54,998 nucleotides of DNA from Haloferax elongans ATCC BAA-1513 (GTDB lineage: Archaea > Halobacteriota > Halobacteria > Halobacteriales > Haloferacaceae): contig NZ_AOLK01000015.1 in assembly GCF_000336755.1 (NCBI RefSeq), forward strand, positions 8,023-63,020. The letters run 5' to 3'. The notes below the pieces were generated by a model, which searched no databases, had not been told where the DNA came from, and was given only the letters and a program-made list of their open reading frames with translations. Positions 16,539 to 23,106 of this stretch are shown piece by piece (within the stretch, counting starts at the first letter, position 1; the number at the start of each line of letters is the position of its first letter). The position numbers were made by a program, and so were the translations under genes.

Positions 16539-18074
16539 ATGGGATTTCGCTCTGCGAAAGAGAAGACGAGCGAGGGCCAACAGTCCTCGACCGTCCCGTC
16601 GATTCAGGAGTTGACAGGTGGGTCCGACCGCAGTCGCGGTGGAGGTGAGTCACTACCGGCGCAGGACAGTGAAGCTGGGTTCGGACTTGAAGCGTATCGC
16701 CCCGGGATGGACGTTCAGGTTCAACGCCTCGTCGAGAGCCACGGTGCCAGCCAAGTGCGGCAGTGGGCCGACGAGGGAATGACCGTGGACACGATGGGCA
16801 AACCGCGGGACATGCGACAGTTCCGCGAGCGTCAGAAAGAACGCCCAGCCGAGGTGCCGAAAGATATCGAACGCCGGAACGCGAAATCGGTCCAGCGCAG
16901 CCGCAACGCACATCACGAGGCGTCGAAGGCTGGCGATTCGCAGGTGCCCGATAGCGTTCGGGACGTGATTTCGTCGCCCGGCCAACAGCTCGATAGCTCG
17001 ATTCAACAAACCATCGAGGAGCGCATGGGCGATTCGCTCGGTGACGTGCGAATTCACACTGGCCCGCAGGCCGCCAAAGCCTGTCAGGATATCAACGCTC
17101 GTGCGTTCACTGTCGGGAATCACATCGCGTTCAATCACGGTGAGTACGACCCGAATTCGGCAGAAGGTCAGCACGTGCTGGCTCACGAACTCGCACACGT
17201 TCGCCAGCAGACCGGCGGGGCGGTGTCGATGCTGCCCCAAGAAGGGCTGGAGTTAGAGATCGATCCGGATCCACAGTTAGAGCGGGAGGCCGAGGAAACC
17301 GCTCAGCGCGTGATGCGCGGTGGGGAACTCGGGGTTCACCGGATGCGCCACTCGGAGGTGCACGTTCAGCGTATGCCCTCCAAGTCCGGTCGTGATGATG
17401 TCTCGTCTCTCTCGGCACTTCGTGAGATGGGAGTGAGCGAAGAGCTAATCGGGCAGATACGGCAAGAGGTTGACCCAAACGATCATACTGTGTTCATCAG
17501 AGATATTAAACTAATAGTTGATGAATCCACCAAGGACGTTGGGAGTGACCAAGGAGAGGTAGGTGAAATACTATCCTCTGAAAAGGGATTGTCCAAACGA
17601 TTAGCCGAGAAACAAATGACTGAGACGAGTGACATAGAGAATCTCACCACTATCCCAATGCCAAATACGTTCACGAAAGGCGTTGATATTCAGTGTCCCA
17701 ATGGAGAGAATCCGGAGTATGACAAAGTATTATTGAACGAGGAAACAGGAGAGGTATCTCACGTCGTCGAAGAGAAAACAGGCGGTGGAATCAGCTCAAA
17801 AGCTGATAGAGCCATTTTACAGGCCGAAGATAATCTGAGAACTATACAAGAAGAAGGCATCAATCAGATACTTAACGACAAGTGGATGGATGATGCCCTC
17901 ATATCTGGGCTCTCGAAGGAGGATTTTGAGAATGCTTCTGCTTGCGCGATTGTCCCGAAAGGGATGGACAACAGTGAGACAGCAGACAATATAAGCGAGG
18001 ATCAAATAATGGAGTATCGGTGGAACCCGGTCGAGTTCAACCTCATGTACAAAGTAGTAAACGAGGTGAAGTGA
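16539..18074 (+). CDS. DUF4157 (eCIS-core metallopeptidase) protein with nuclease-like C-terminal effector domain
   Basis: The 511-residue protein has three parts. Residues 1-165 are polar and low in hydrophobics. Residues about 165-285 form a DUF4157 domain (DVRIHTG...ARAFTVGNHIAFN...GQHVLAHELAHVRQQ) with a zinc-peptidase motif HELAH at 216-220. From about 290, after KSGRDD, a lower-GC region begins. It contains D395 (EYDKVLL) and an E411-x-K413 triad (VVEEKTGG) spaced like a PD-(D/E)XK nuclease core. DUF4157 proteins are associated with extracellular contractile injection systems and polymorphic toxins, so I infer a toxin or effector. The next gene, one base away, is the likely immunity gene. 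No signal peptide is seen. The nuclease call is inference. Confidence 0.82.
   Translation: MGFRSAKEKTSEGQQSSTVPSIQELTGGSDRSRGGGESLPAQDSEAGFGLEAYRPGMDVQVQRLVESHGASQVRQWADEGMTVDTMGKPRDMRQFRERQKERPAEVPKDIERRNAKSVQRSRNAHHEASKAGDSQVPDSVRDVISSPGQQLDSSIQQTIEERMGDSLGDVRIHTGPQAAKACQDINARAFTVGNHIAFNHGEYDPNSAEGQHVLAHELAHVRQQTGGAVSMLPQEGLELEIDPDPQLEREAEETAQRVMRGGELGVHRMRHSEVHVQRMPSKSGRDDVSSLSALREMGVSEELIGQIRQEVDPNDHTVFIRDIKLIVDESTKDVGSDQGEVGEILSSEKGLSKRLAEKQMTETSDIENLTTIPMPNTFTKGVDIQCPNGENPEYDKVLLNEETGEVSHVVEEKTGGGISSKADRAILQAEDNLRTIQEEGINQILNDKWMDDALISGLSKEDFENASACAIVPKGMDNSETADNISEDQIMEYRWNPVEFNLMYKVVNEVK
17041..17400 (+). repeat. DUF4157 homology block, copy 1
   Basis: This coding block (DVRIHTG to KSGRDD) is repeated at about 18507-18877 with clear nucleotide similarity. 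The sequence downstream of the block is entirely different in the two copies. Confidence 0.8.
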
Positions 18075-18075
18075 G

Positions 18076-18504
18076 ATGGGTACGTTCAGTTTGATAGTTC
18101 CTGAAGATGAACAGACCATAGAAATCGGGAAAGCCTGTTACCGGTTTCACATAGACCACTCTCAGTACGATAGTGATAAGTCACCAGAGGAGTTGCGTGA
18201 CTACCGAAATTTCAAAGAGAAAATGAACGAGAACGAGAGATTCATGGTGTACGAAAAGGCATCTCACACAATTGTAGACGCCGCAGAACCCCCCATTCAA
18301 CACGTCTTTGACGAGTACCGCGACGATGAGTTTGTCGTCCACGACTCAGAAGGGCTATCGAGATTTGTTGAGGCATTAGAGGCAGCTCGTGAGAATCTGG
18401 ATTCAGATGGAGGAATCATAGACGTGCGTGACAGAAAAATCGAGAAGTGTATCAACATTATCCTGTTCGCAAGAGAGAATAACTACGGGATTTCGTATTC
18501 GTAG
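18076..18504 (+). CDS. Candidate immunity protein for the upstream DUF4157 effector
   Basis: The 142-residue acidic soluble protein (MGTFSLIVPEDEQTIEIGKACYRF...) is not recognised as a named family. It begins one base after the effector stop, is encoded in the same low-GC style, and is followed immediately by a second, displaced toxin cassette. In polymorphic toxin loci the gene directly after the toxin is normally its immunity protein; that is the basis of the call. A sequence-based function cannot be given. Confidence 0.6.
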   Translation: MGTFSLIVPEDEQTIEIGKACYRFHIDHSQYDSDKSPEELRDYRNFKEKMNENERFMVYEKASHTIVDAAEPPIQHVFDEYRDDEFVVHDSEGLSRFVEALEAARENLDSDGGIIDVRDRKIEKCINIILFARENNYGISYS

Positions 18505-18720
18505 GTGGATGACGTACGGATTCACACCAGATCTTCAGTCGCCAAAGCGTGTAAGGACATCAACTCCCGAGCGTTCACCGTTGGCAATCACGTCGCCTTC
18601 AACGCTGGAGAGTACGATCCCGAGAGTGCCGAGGGCCAACACGTTTTAGCCTACGAACTCGCGCACGTCCGCCGGCAAACCCAGGGGCAGTGTCGATGCT
18701 CCCGCAAAAAGGTGAATTAG
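18505..18720 (+). pseudogene. 5'-truncated, frameshifted DUF4157 copy (upstream part)
   Basis: Starting at the GTG directly after the preceding stop, this frame reads DDVRIHT...INSRAFTVGNHVAFNAGEYDPESAEGQHVLAYELAHVRRQT, clearly a second copy of the DUF4157 domain without its first half. The zinc motif HELAH is changed to YELAH. A single missing base near 18688, compared with copy 1, shifts the frame, which ends at 18720, while the homology continues in the frame beginning at 18690. It is a recombination remnant rather than a working peptidase. Confidence 0.82.
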
Positions 18721-18877
18721 AGATTGACCCAGACCTGCGCTTAGAGCGTGAGGCCGAAGAGACTGCCGAGCAGGTGATGCGCGGTGGAAAGTTGGGCATT
18801 CATCGAATGCGACACTCCGAGGTGCACGTTCAACGAGCGAAGGACTTGGAGCATGGCAAAAGTGGTAGGGACGACAG
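18507..18877 (+). repeat. DUF4157 homology block, copy 2
   Basis: Second copy of the block at 17041-17400, diverged by many substitutions and one single-base deletion. It lies directly in front of the colicin-D-like domain, so recombination between the copies would join the full-length protein to this toxin. Confidence 0.8.
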
Positions 18878-19190
18878 AGAGGGAATCGCCAGTGAATTAG
18901 AGTTCCCAGACCGTCAGCTCCAGAAAAAATTCAAACATGCCAAACGCTTCGGAGTAAATGGAAGCTGGAATAAAGAAAATAAAAACCGATTCAATATGGC
19001 GTTGATAAATCACATCGAAAGCCCTGATACAGAACGGATTTCTGGAACATATCGCGGTGAGAAAGTGTTCCACTTCTATAACTCAGAAACGAAAAACAAC
19101 GTCATTACAACAAGAGACGGGGAGTTCATCTCCGGATGGACACTCAGTAACAAACAAGAAGAGCACCTAACAAAAAGTGGAGACCTGTGA
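18690..19190 (+). CDS. Displaced toxin cassette: DUF4157 tail plus colicin-D-like tRNase domain
   Basis: The frame starts at GTG 18690 (or ATG 18696) and gives 166 residues. Residues 1-62 are the DUF4157 tail up to KSGRDD. Residues about 75-166 match the catalytic domain of colicin D, which cleaves the anticodon loop of tRNA-Arg. KFKH (K80, K82, H83) aligns with the colicin D Lys-x-Lys-His containing the catalytic His, GTYRGEKVFHFYNSET matches the central strand region, and FISGW (S148, W150) matches its Ser/Trp pair with the same spacing. All known active residues are kept. It lacks its own N-terminal trafficking region, so it is either silent until recombination or expressed as a short cytoplasmic protein. 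The next gene is its immunity partner. Confidence 0.82.
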   Translation: MSMLPQKGELEIDPDLRLEREAEETAEQVMRGGKLGIHRMRHSEVHVQRAKDLEHGKSGRDDREGIASELEFPDRQLQKKFKHAKRFGVNGSWNKENKNRFNMALINHIESPDTERISGTYRGEKVFHFYNSETKNNVITTRDGEFISGWTLSNKQEEHLTKSGDL

Positions 19191-19200
19191 GGACCTACCG

Positions 19201-19494
19201 ATGAACGATAAAGACATAATACAAAAGTATTCGAAGCTCATTCAGCGATTCATCCAAAACGAAACGACTGCAAGTGAATTTTCTGATGAATATCTGGATG
19301 AATTCATAGAAGAAGACGGAGAGTTCTCTGAGGAAACGTATGAAATTTTGCAGAATATGTTTGCGGAAGCCGAGGCATATTGTGAAAACCCAGAGCTACG
19401 CGGGGAGAGAGATATTGGCGAAGCGGAGTTGCGAAACGTGGCGACTGAAACCGCAACCAAACTAGAGCAGAGGCTGAAAGACACCGACTGTTGA
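19201..19494 (+). CDS. Colicin-D-immunity-like protein
   Basis: The 97-residue highly acidic helical protein (MNDKDIIQKYSKLIQRFIQNETTASEFSDEYLDEF...EILQNMFAEAEAYCENPELR) resembles the colicin D immunity/self-protective family. Members bind the toxin active site and mimic tRNA charge. The family pattern is Y..LI..F....isa.eF...yl..f, then eiL...F.dv.ayc....l. It starts 10 nt after the colicin-D-like toxin gene, the expected place. Size is normal for the family. Confidence 0.82.
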   Translation: MNDKDIIQKYSKLIQRFIQNETTASEFSDEYLDEFIEEDGEFSEETYEILQNMFAEAEAYCENPELRGERDIGEAELRNVATETATKLEQRLKDTDC

Positions 19495-19583
19495 AGCAAC
19501 TCTCGGTGACCGAAGATAGTTTCCCGCACTCTGGGAACCAGTCTGCGTATATATGGGGTATTCTGGACTACGTATAGCTGACC

Positions 19584-19802
19584 ATGAAGCTCGACGTGAT
19601 GAAGGTCGGAATCGGCGTCGCGGTCGTCATCGGACTTGTCCTGACGGGCGTCGCCGGATACGCACTGTTCGCAACGCTCGGCGGTATCTCGGGGCTGACT
19701 ATCGCGCCCGAACTGCTCGTGAGCATCGTCTTCGGCGTGCTGCTCGTCGCGGCCGCCGCCAGCGTCTCGAAAATCGCTCCGACGCCGCGCACCCGCGTCT
19801 AA
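19584..19802 (+). CDS. Small two-helix membrane protein
   Basis: A 72-residue protein with two hydrophobic segments (VGIGVAVVIGLVLTGVAGYALFATL and LLVSIVFGVLLVAAAASV) and a short basic C-terminus. Codon use is back to high GC. A TATA-like tatatat near 19550 precedes it by about 30 nt. Function unknown; not part of the toxin island by composition. Confidence 0.65.
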   Translation: MKLDVMKVGIGVAVVIGLVLTGVAGYALFATLGGISGLTIAPELLVSIVFGVLLVAAAASVSKIAPTPRTRV

Positions 19803-19906
19803 TACCGCCGGAAGCACGTTCGTAACCTCCATTCTCCGCGACCCGACTCACTGAACGGTGCAACTCGGTCGCCACAGCAATGACACTGCCAGACCAATCG
19901 ACAGTC

Positions 19907-20338
19907 ATGTACGAAACAGTCCTCGTTCCGACCGACGGGAGTGCTCGGTCGCGTGCCGCCGCCCGTCGCGCTATCGACCTCGCGGCGACCTACGGAGCCA
20001 CGGTTCAGGCCCTCTCGGTCATCGACGCCAGCGACCTTGGCCTGTGGACGTCTGCTGACGTTCCAGTCGACCGAGTACAGGCCAGCCTCAGAGACGCCGC
20101 CGAGATGGCGGTCGAAGAAATCGACGTGCTCACAGCAGAGTCCGACGTTCCCTGCGAGACGACACTCCGAATCGGCGTCCCGCATCGAGAGATTCTGGAC
20201 GCTGTCGAGGAGGGCGGTGCTGACATCGTCGTGATGGCGACCCACGGCCGAACTGGGTTAGAACACGCCCTCCTCGGTAGTACGACAGAGCGAGTCGTCC
20301 GACTCGCTGATGTGCCCGTGTTGACCGTCCGAGAGTGA
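19907..20338 (+). CDS. Universal stress protein (UspA family)
   Basis: The 143-residue Usp domain begins MYETVLVPTDGSARSRAAARRAIDLA and has the ATP-binding loop VMATHGRTGLEHALLGSTTERVVRLADVPVLTV. The ATG at 19907 gives the standard start; an in-frame ATG at 19880 would add nine residues (MTLPDQSTV). It converges on the HtrA-like protease gene. Confidence 0.9.
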   Translation: MYETVLVPTDGSARSRAAARRAIDLAATYGATVQALSVIDASDLGLWTSADVPVDRVQASLRDAAEMAVEEIDVLTAESDVPCETTLRIGVPHREILDAVEEGGADIVVMATHGRTGLEHALLGSTTERVVRLADVPVLTVRE

Positions 20339-20362
20339 CACCGGACCTGCTGAATCGACTGA

Positions 20363-21448
20363 CTACTCGATTGGAATTCGACTGCCGCCGTCGCCGTCAC
20401 GGTCGCGGCCGCCAGCAACGGGTCGCTCGTCGAGTTCGACCACGAGCGTCGCCGGGTCGCCGTCGCGGTAGACGTCCACGGCGACTGGCTCTCCGGGCCG
20501 GGTCTCGGTGATGAGATAGCGCATCAACTCCTCGTGTGTCCGAACTGGGTTGCCTTCGATTGCGACGATAACGTCGCCGCCGACGGGAATCTCGGCTCCA
20601 CGGTGGGCAACTGCCTCGTGGCAGCCGTTCAGGAACGCCTCACCGCCGTCCGGGCCGACCGCGTTCACGACGAGGACGCCCCGCGGCGCGTCGAGACCGT
20701 TCGCTTCGGCCACTGTCGGCGTCACGTCGAGGGTGCGAGCGCGGAGGTAGGAGTGTCGATATCGGCCATCGGAGACGAGGTCCGGGACGATGCGCGAGGC
20801 GATTGCTGGGGAGATTGCGAATCCGATGTTGTCGCCCTGTTTCGCGCGGTTGACGCCGACGACTTCGTAGGCTATGTCGCCGTCGTGGTCGCCGTCGTCG
20901 TTGTCACTCTCGTCACCCATGCCGCCGTCACCGTCGCCGCCGACTTTCCGACCGACGAGGGGGCCGCCGGAGTTTCCGGGGTTGATGGGCGCGTCCGTCT
21001 GGACGACGTCAGGGATTGCGAAGCCGTTCGAGGTCGGAAGCGAGCGATTCGACCCGGAGACGATACCGGCCGAGATGGAACCGTCGAGACCGAGGGGATT
21101 GCCGAGCGCGGCGACTTGCCGACCGGGTGCGGGGTTCTGCGTAGCGAGCGGGAGCGAGCCAACGCTAGCGGGGAGGTCGTCGACGGCGACGACTGCGAGG
21201 TCCGTGTAGGCGTCCGTGCCGACCACGTCGCCGACGCGCCACGTGCCGTCTGCGAACCGGAGTTCGACACGGCCCGTGTCGCTGCCGTCAGCGAGTCGAG
21301 CGACGTGGTCGTTGGTCACGAGATGCTGGTCGTCGTAGACGAAGGCGCTCCCCGCACCGCCAGGGCGTCGCCGGCCGCCGACGTAGACGGAGACGACTGA
21401 CGGAATCACGTCGCGATACAGTCCTTCGAAGTCGATAGGTGTGGACAT
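20363..21448 (-). CDS. HtrA/DegP-type serine protease with PDZ domain
   Basis: The 361-residue protein has a trypsin-like domain with catalytic H48 (TNDHVA), D83 (YTDLAVV) and S160 (NPGNSGGPLVG), then a C-terminal PDZ domain (from about 240, with GGDVIVAIEGNPVRTHEELMRYL). No signal peptide or membrane helix precedes the protease domain, so it may be cytoplasmic. An acidic Gly/Asp-rich insertion of about 25 residues (GGDGDGGMGDESDNDDGDHD) follows the active serine loop. The likely role is removal or refolding of damaged proteins. The start is ATG 21448. Confidence 0.9.
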   Translation of the reverse strand: MSTPIDFEGLYRDVIPSVVSVYVGGRRRPGGAGSAFVYDDQHLVTNDHVARLADGSDTGRVELRFADGTWRVGDVVGTDAYTDLAVVAVDDLPASVGSLPLATQNPAPGRQVAALGNPLGLDGSISAGIVSGSNRSLPTSNGFAIPDVVQTDAPINPGNSGGPLVGRKVGGDGDGGMGDESDNDDGDHDGDIAYEVVGVNRAKQGDNIGFAISPAIASRIVPDLVSDGRYRHSYLRARTLDVTPTVAEANGLDAPRGVLVVNAVGPDGGEAFLNGCHEAVAHRGAEIPVGGDVIVAIEGNPVRTHEELMRYLITETRPGEPVAVDVYRDGDPATLVVELDERPVAGGRDRDGDGGSRIPIE

Positions 21449-21602
21449 GGTGGGGCGTCGATAGAGCGACATCTCGCCGTCTCGACCGGCGCTTACCTCG
21501 GGTTAGTGTCCGACAGATTTGAGGATGTCGTGTGGTGACACTGTACAAGGACGTTGCGCAGACAGAACGTCGCACCCAGTCACAATTCGGCCGCCACCGC
21601 CC

Positions 21603-21610
21603 TTTTTAAT
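21603..21610 (+). promoter_or_regulatory. TATA box of KDPG aldolase gene
   Basis: tttttaat is centred about 31 nt before the ATG at 21638, consistent with a leaderless transcript. Confidence 0.5.
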
Positions 21611-21637
21611 ACCATCTGTAGTAAATATCGGGTCGAA

Positions 21638-22297
21638 ATGGTCGCACTCGACGTACACGAGGACATGCAACGAATCGCCGACAGCGGTGTCGTCGCTGTG
21701 ATGCGAGGCGCGGACGCGGACACCATCATCCAGGTCGCAGACGCCCTCCACGAAGGCGGCGTCACTGCCTACGAAATCACCGCCGACAATCCCGACGCGA
21801 TGGACCTCATCAGCGAGGTGTCGGCGTCGTTCTCTGACGACGAGGCAATCGTCGGCGCGGGGACGGTCCTCGACGCGCCGACTGCCAACGCTGCGATTCA
21901 GGCCGGCGCGGAGTTCGTCGTCGGCCCGAACTTCGACGAGGGCGTCGTCGAGACGTGCAACCGCTACGGAACCATCGTCGCGCCGGGAATTATGACACCG
22001 ACCGAAGCCGTCACCGCCTACGAGGCGGGCGCGGACCTCGTGAAGGTCTTCCCGGCGTCGTCGCTCGGACCTGGCCACCTCAAGAGCATGAAGGGCCCGC
22101 TCCCGCAGATTCCGATGATGCCGACCGGTGGCGTCGGCCTCGACAACGCCGCGGACTACATCGACGCCGGTGCGGTCGTCGTCGGCGCAGGTGGCGCGCT
22201 CATGGACGACGAGGCTATCGAAAACGGCGACTTCGAATCCATCACGGAGACGGCCCGCGAATTCTCGCAGATTATCGACGACGCCCGAGCCGAGTAA
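21638..22297 (+). CDS. eda: KDPG/KHG aldolase (Eda family)
   Basis: The 219-residue TIM-barrel protein is a class I aldolase of the bacterial Eda type. Visible are E46 (VTAYEITADN), the AGTVLD motif, and the Schiff-base lysine K136 in DLVKVFPASSLG, followed by the phosphate-binding GGVGLDN and GAGGAL. It splits 2-keto-3-deoxy-6-phosphogluconate (or a related 2-keto-4-hydroxy acid) into pyruvate and an aldehyde, as in the semi-phosphorylated Entner-Doudoroff pathway of haloarchaea. The exact substrate is not fixed by sequence. It is a single gene with its own promoter, convergent with the carbonic anhydrase. Confidence 0.88.
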   Translation: MVALDVHEDMQRIADSGVVAVMRGADADTIIQVADALHEGGVTAYEITADNPDAMDLISEVSASFSDDEAIVGAGTVLDAPTANAAIQAGAEFVVGPNFDEGVVETCNRYGTIVAPGIMTPTEAVTAYEAGADLVKVFPASSLGPGHLKSMKGPLPQIPMMPTGGVGLDNAADYIDAGAVVVGAGGALMDDEAIENGDFESITETAREFSQIIDDARAE

Positions 22298-22315
22298 CCG
22301 AATCGAGTCGCCGGA

Positions 22316-23011
22316 TTACCGAATCGATTTTATCCGGTCTGCGAACTCGTCTGGGACCCACTCAACGATGGTCTCGGGGTCCGAATCACCGTTCGCGGCG
22401 ACGAGGTACGCCGCACCGTCTTCGTCGCCGTAGGCGCGCTGGAAGTCGTAGACGAAGCCCCAGCAGTCGGTCGATTCGGGAACCTCGTCACTCTCGGTGA
22501 GAAACTCCACTTGCCGGACGACGACGTACTCGACCAGACGGTTGACGGCGTCGTCAGTCGGCGTCTCTTCGTCGAAGATTCCCAATTCTCGTGCCTCTTC
22601 GACGAGCGGAACGAGACGCGAGACGGCGGCTTCGACGGCCACCGGAAGGTCGTTCGCGCCGTCACCGACGACGAACTCGTAGGCTGCTGTGATTCCGCCG
22701 CAGCCCGTGTGTCCGAGGACGACGATATCTGAGACGCCGAGTGAGGCGACTGCGTAGCCGACGACGTCGTTGACGACGAGTTGACCGTCGACCTCGGTCC
22801 ACACTTGATTGGCGACGTTGACCGATTTGAAGAGTTCCCCCGCCTTGTCGGTGTTCCAAAGTGCTTCGACTGGAACACGAGAGTCCGAGCACCCGATGGT
22901 GACCACTTGTGGCGTTTGCCTGTCTCGAAGCCCCTCGAAGTAATCTGCGTCGAGGTGCTCGACGTGGTATTTGTTTCCAGCCACGAGCGATTCCAGAACC
23001 GAATTCGCCAT
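22316..23011 (-). CDS. Beta-class carbonic anhydrase
   Basis: The 231-residue protein carries the beta-CA zinc site: C41-x-D43-x-R45 (GCSDSR) and H101-x2-C104 (GHTGCGG), with a typical following helix. It interconverts CO2 and bicarbonate in the cytoplasm. It lies downstream of dabBA on the same strand but 95 nt away, with its own TATA-like box, so it can be regulated separately. A perfect 8-bp inverted repeat lies between that box and the start codon. The DIC uptake genes beside it fit a shared inorganic-carbon role. Confidence 0.93.
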   Translation of the reverse strand: MANSVLESLVAGNKYHVEHLDADYFEGLRDRQTPQVVTIGCSDSRVPVEALWNTDKAGELFKSVNVANQVWTEVDGQLVVNDVVGYAVASLGVSDIVVLGHTGCGGITAAYEFVVGDGANDLPVAVEAAVSRLVPLVEEARELGIFDEETPTDDAVNRLVEYVVVRQVEFLTESDEVPESTDCWGFVYDFQRAYGDEDGAAYLVAANGDSDPETIVEWVPDEFADRIKSIR

Positions 23012-23040
23012 TACGTCATACTAACGCTCTTCTGACGTAA
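23011..23040. promoter_or_regulatory. TTACGTCA-N14-TGACGTAA inverted repeat in carbonic anhydrase promoter
   Basis: Perfect 8-bp arms (23011-23018 and 23033-23040) flank the expected transcription start. The right arm abuts the minus-strand TATA-like CTATTTA (about 23038-23044) and the left arm touches the ATG. The position suits a repressor site; the binding protein is unknown. Confidence 0.5.
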
Positions 23041-23106
23041 ATAGCTTCGACGGGGCGAACAGTCACCGCAAGACTCCATCCGAACGGACGGCCGGCAGCC
23101 ACCCAA

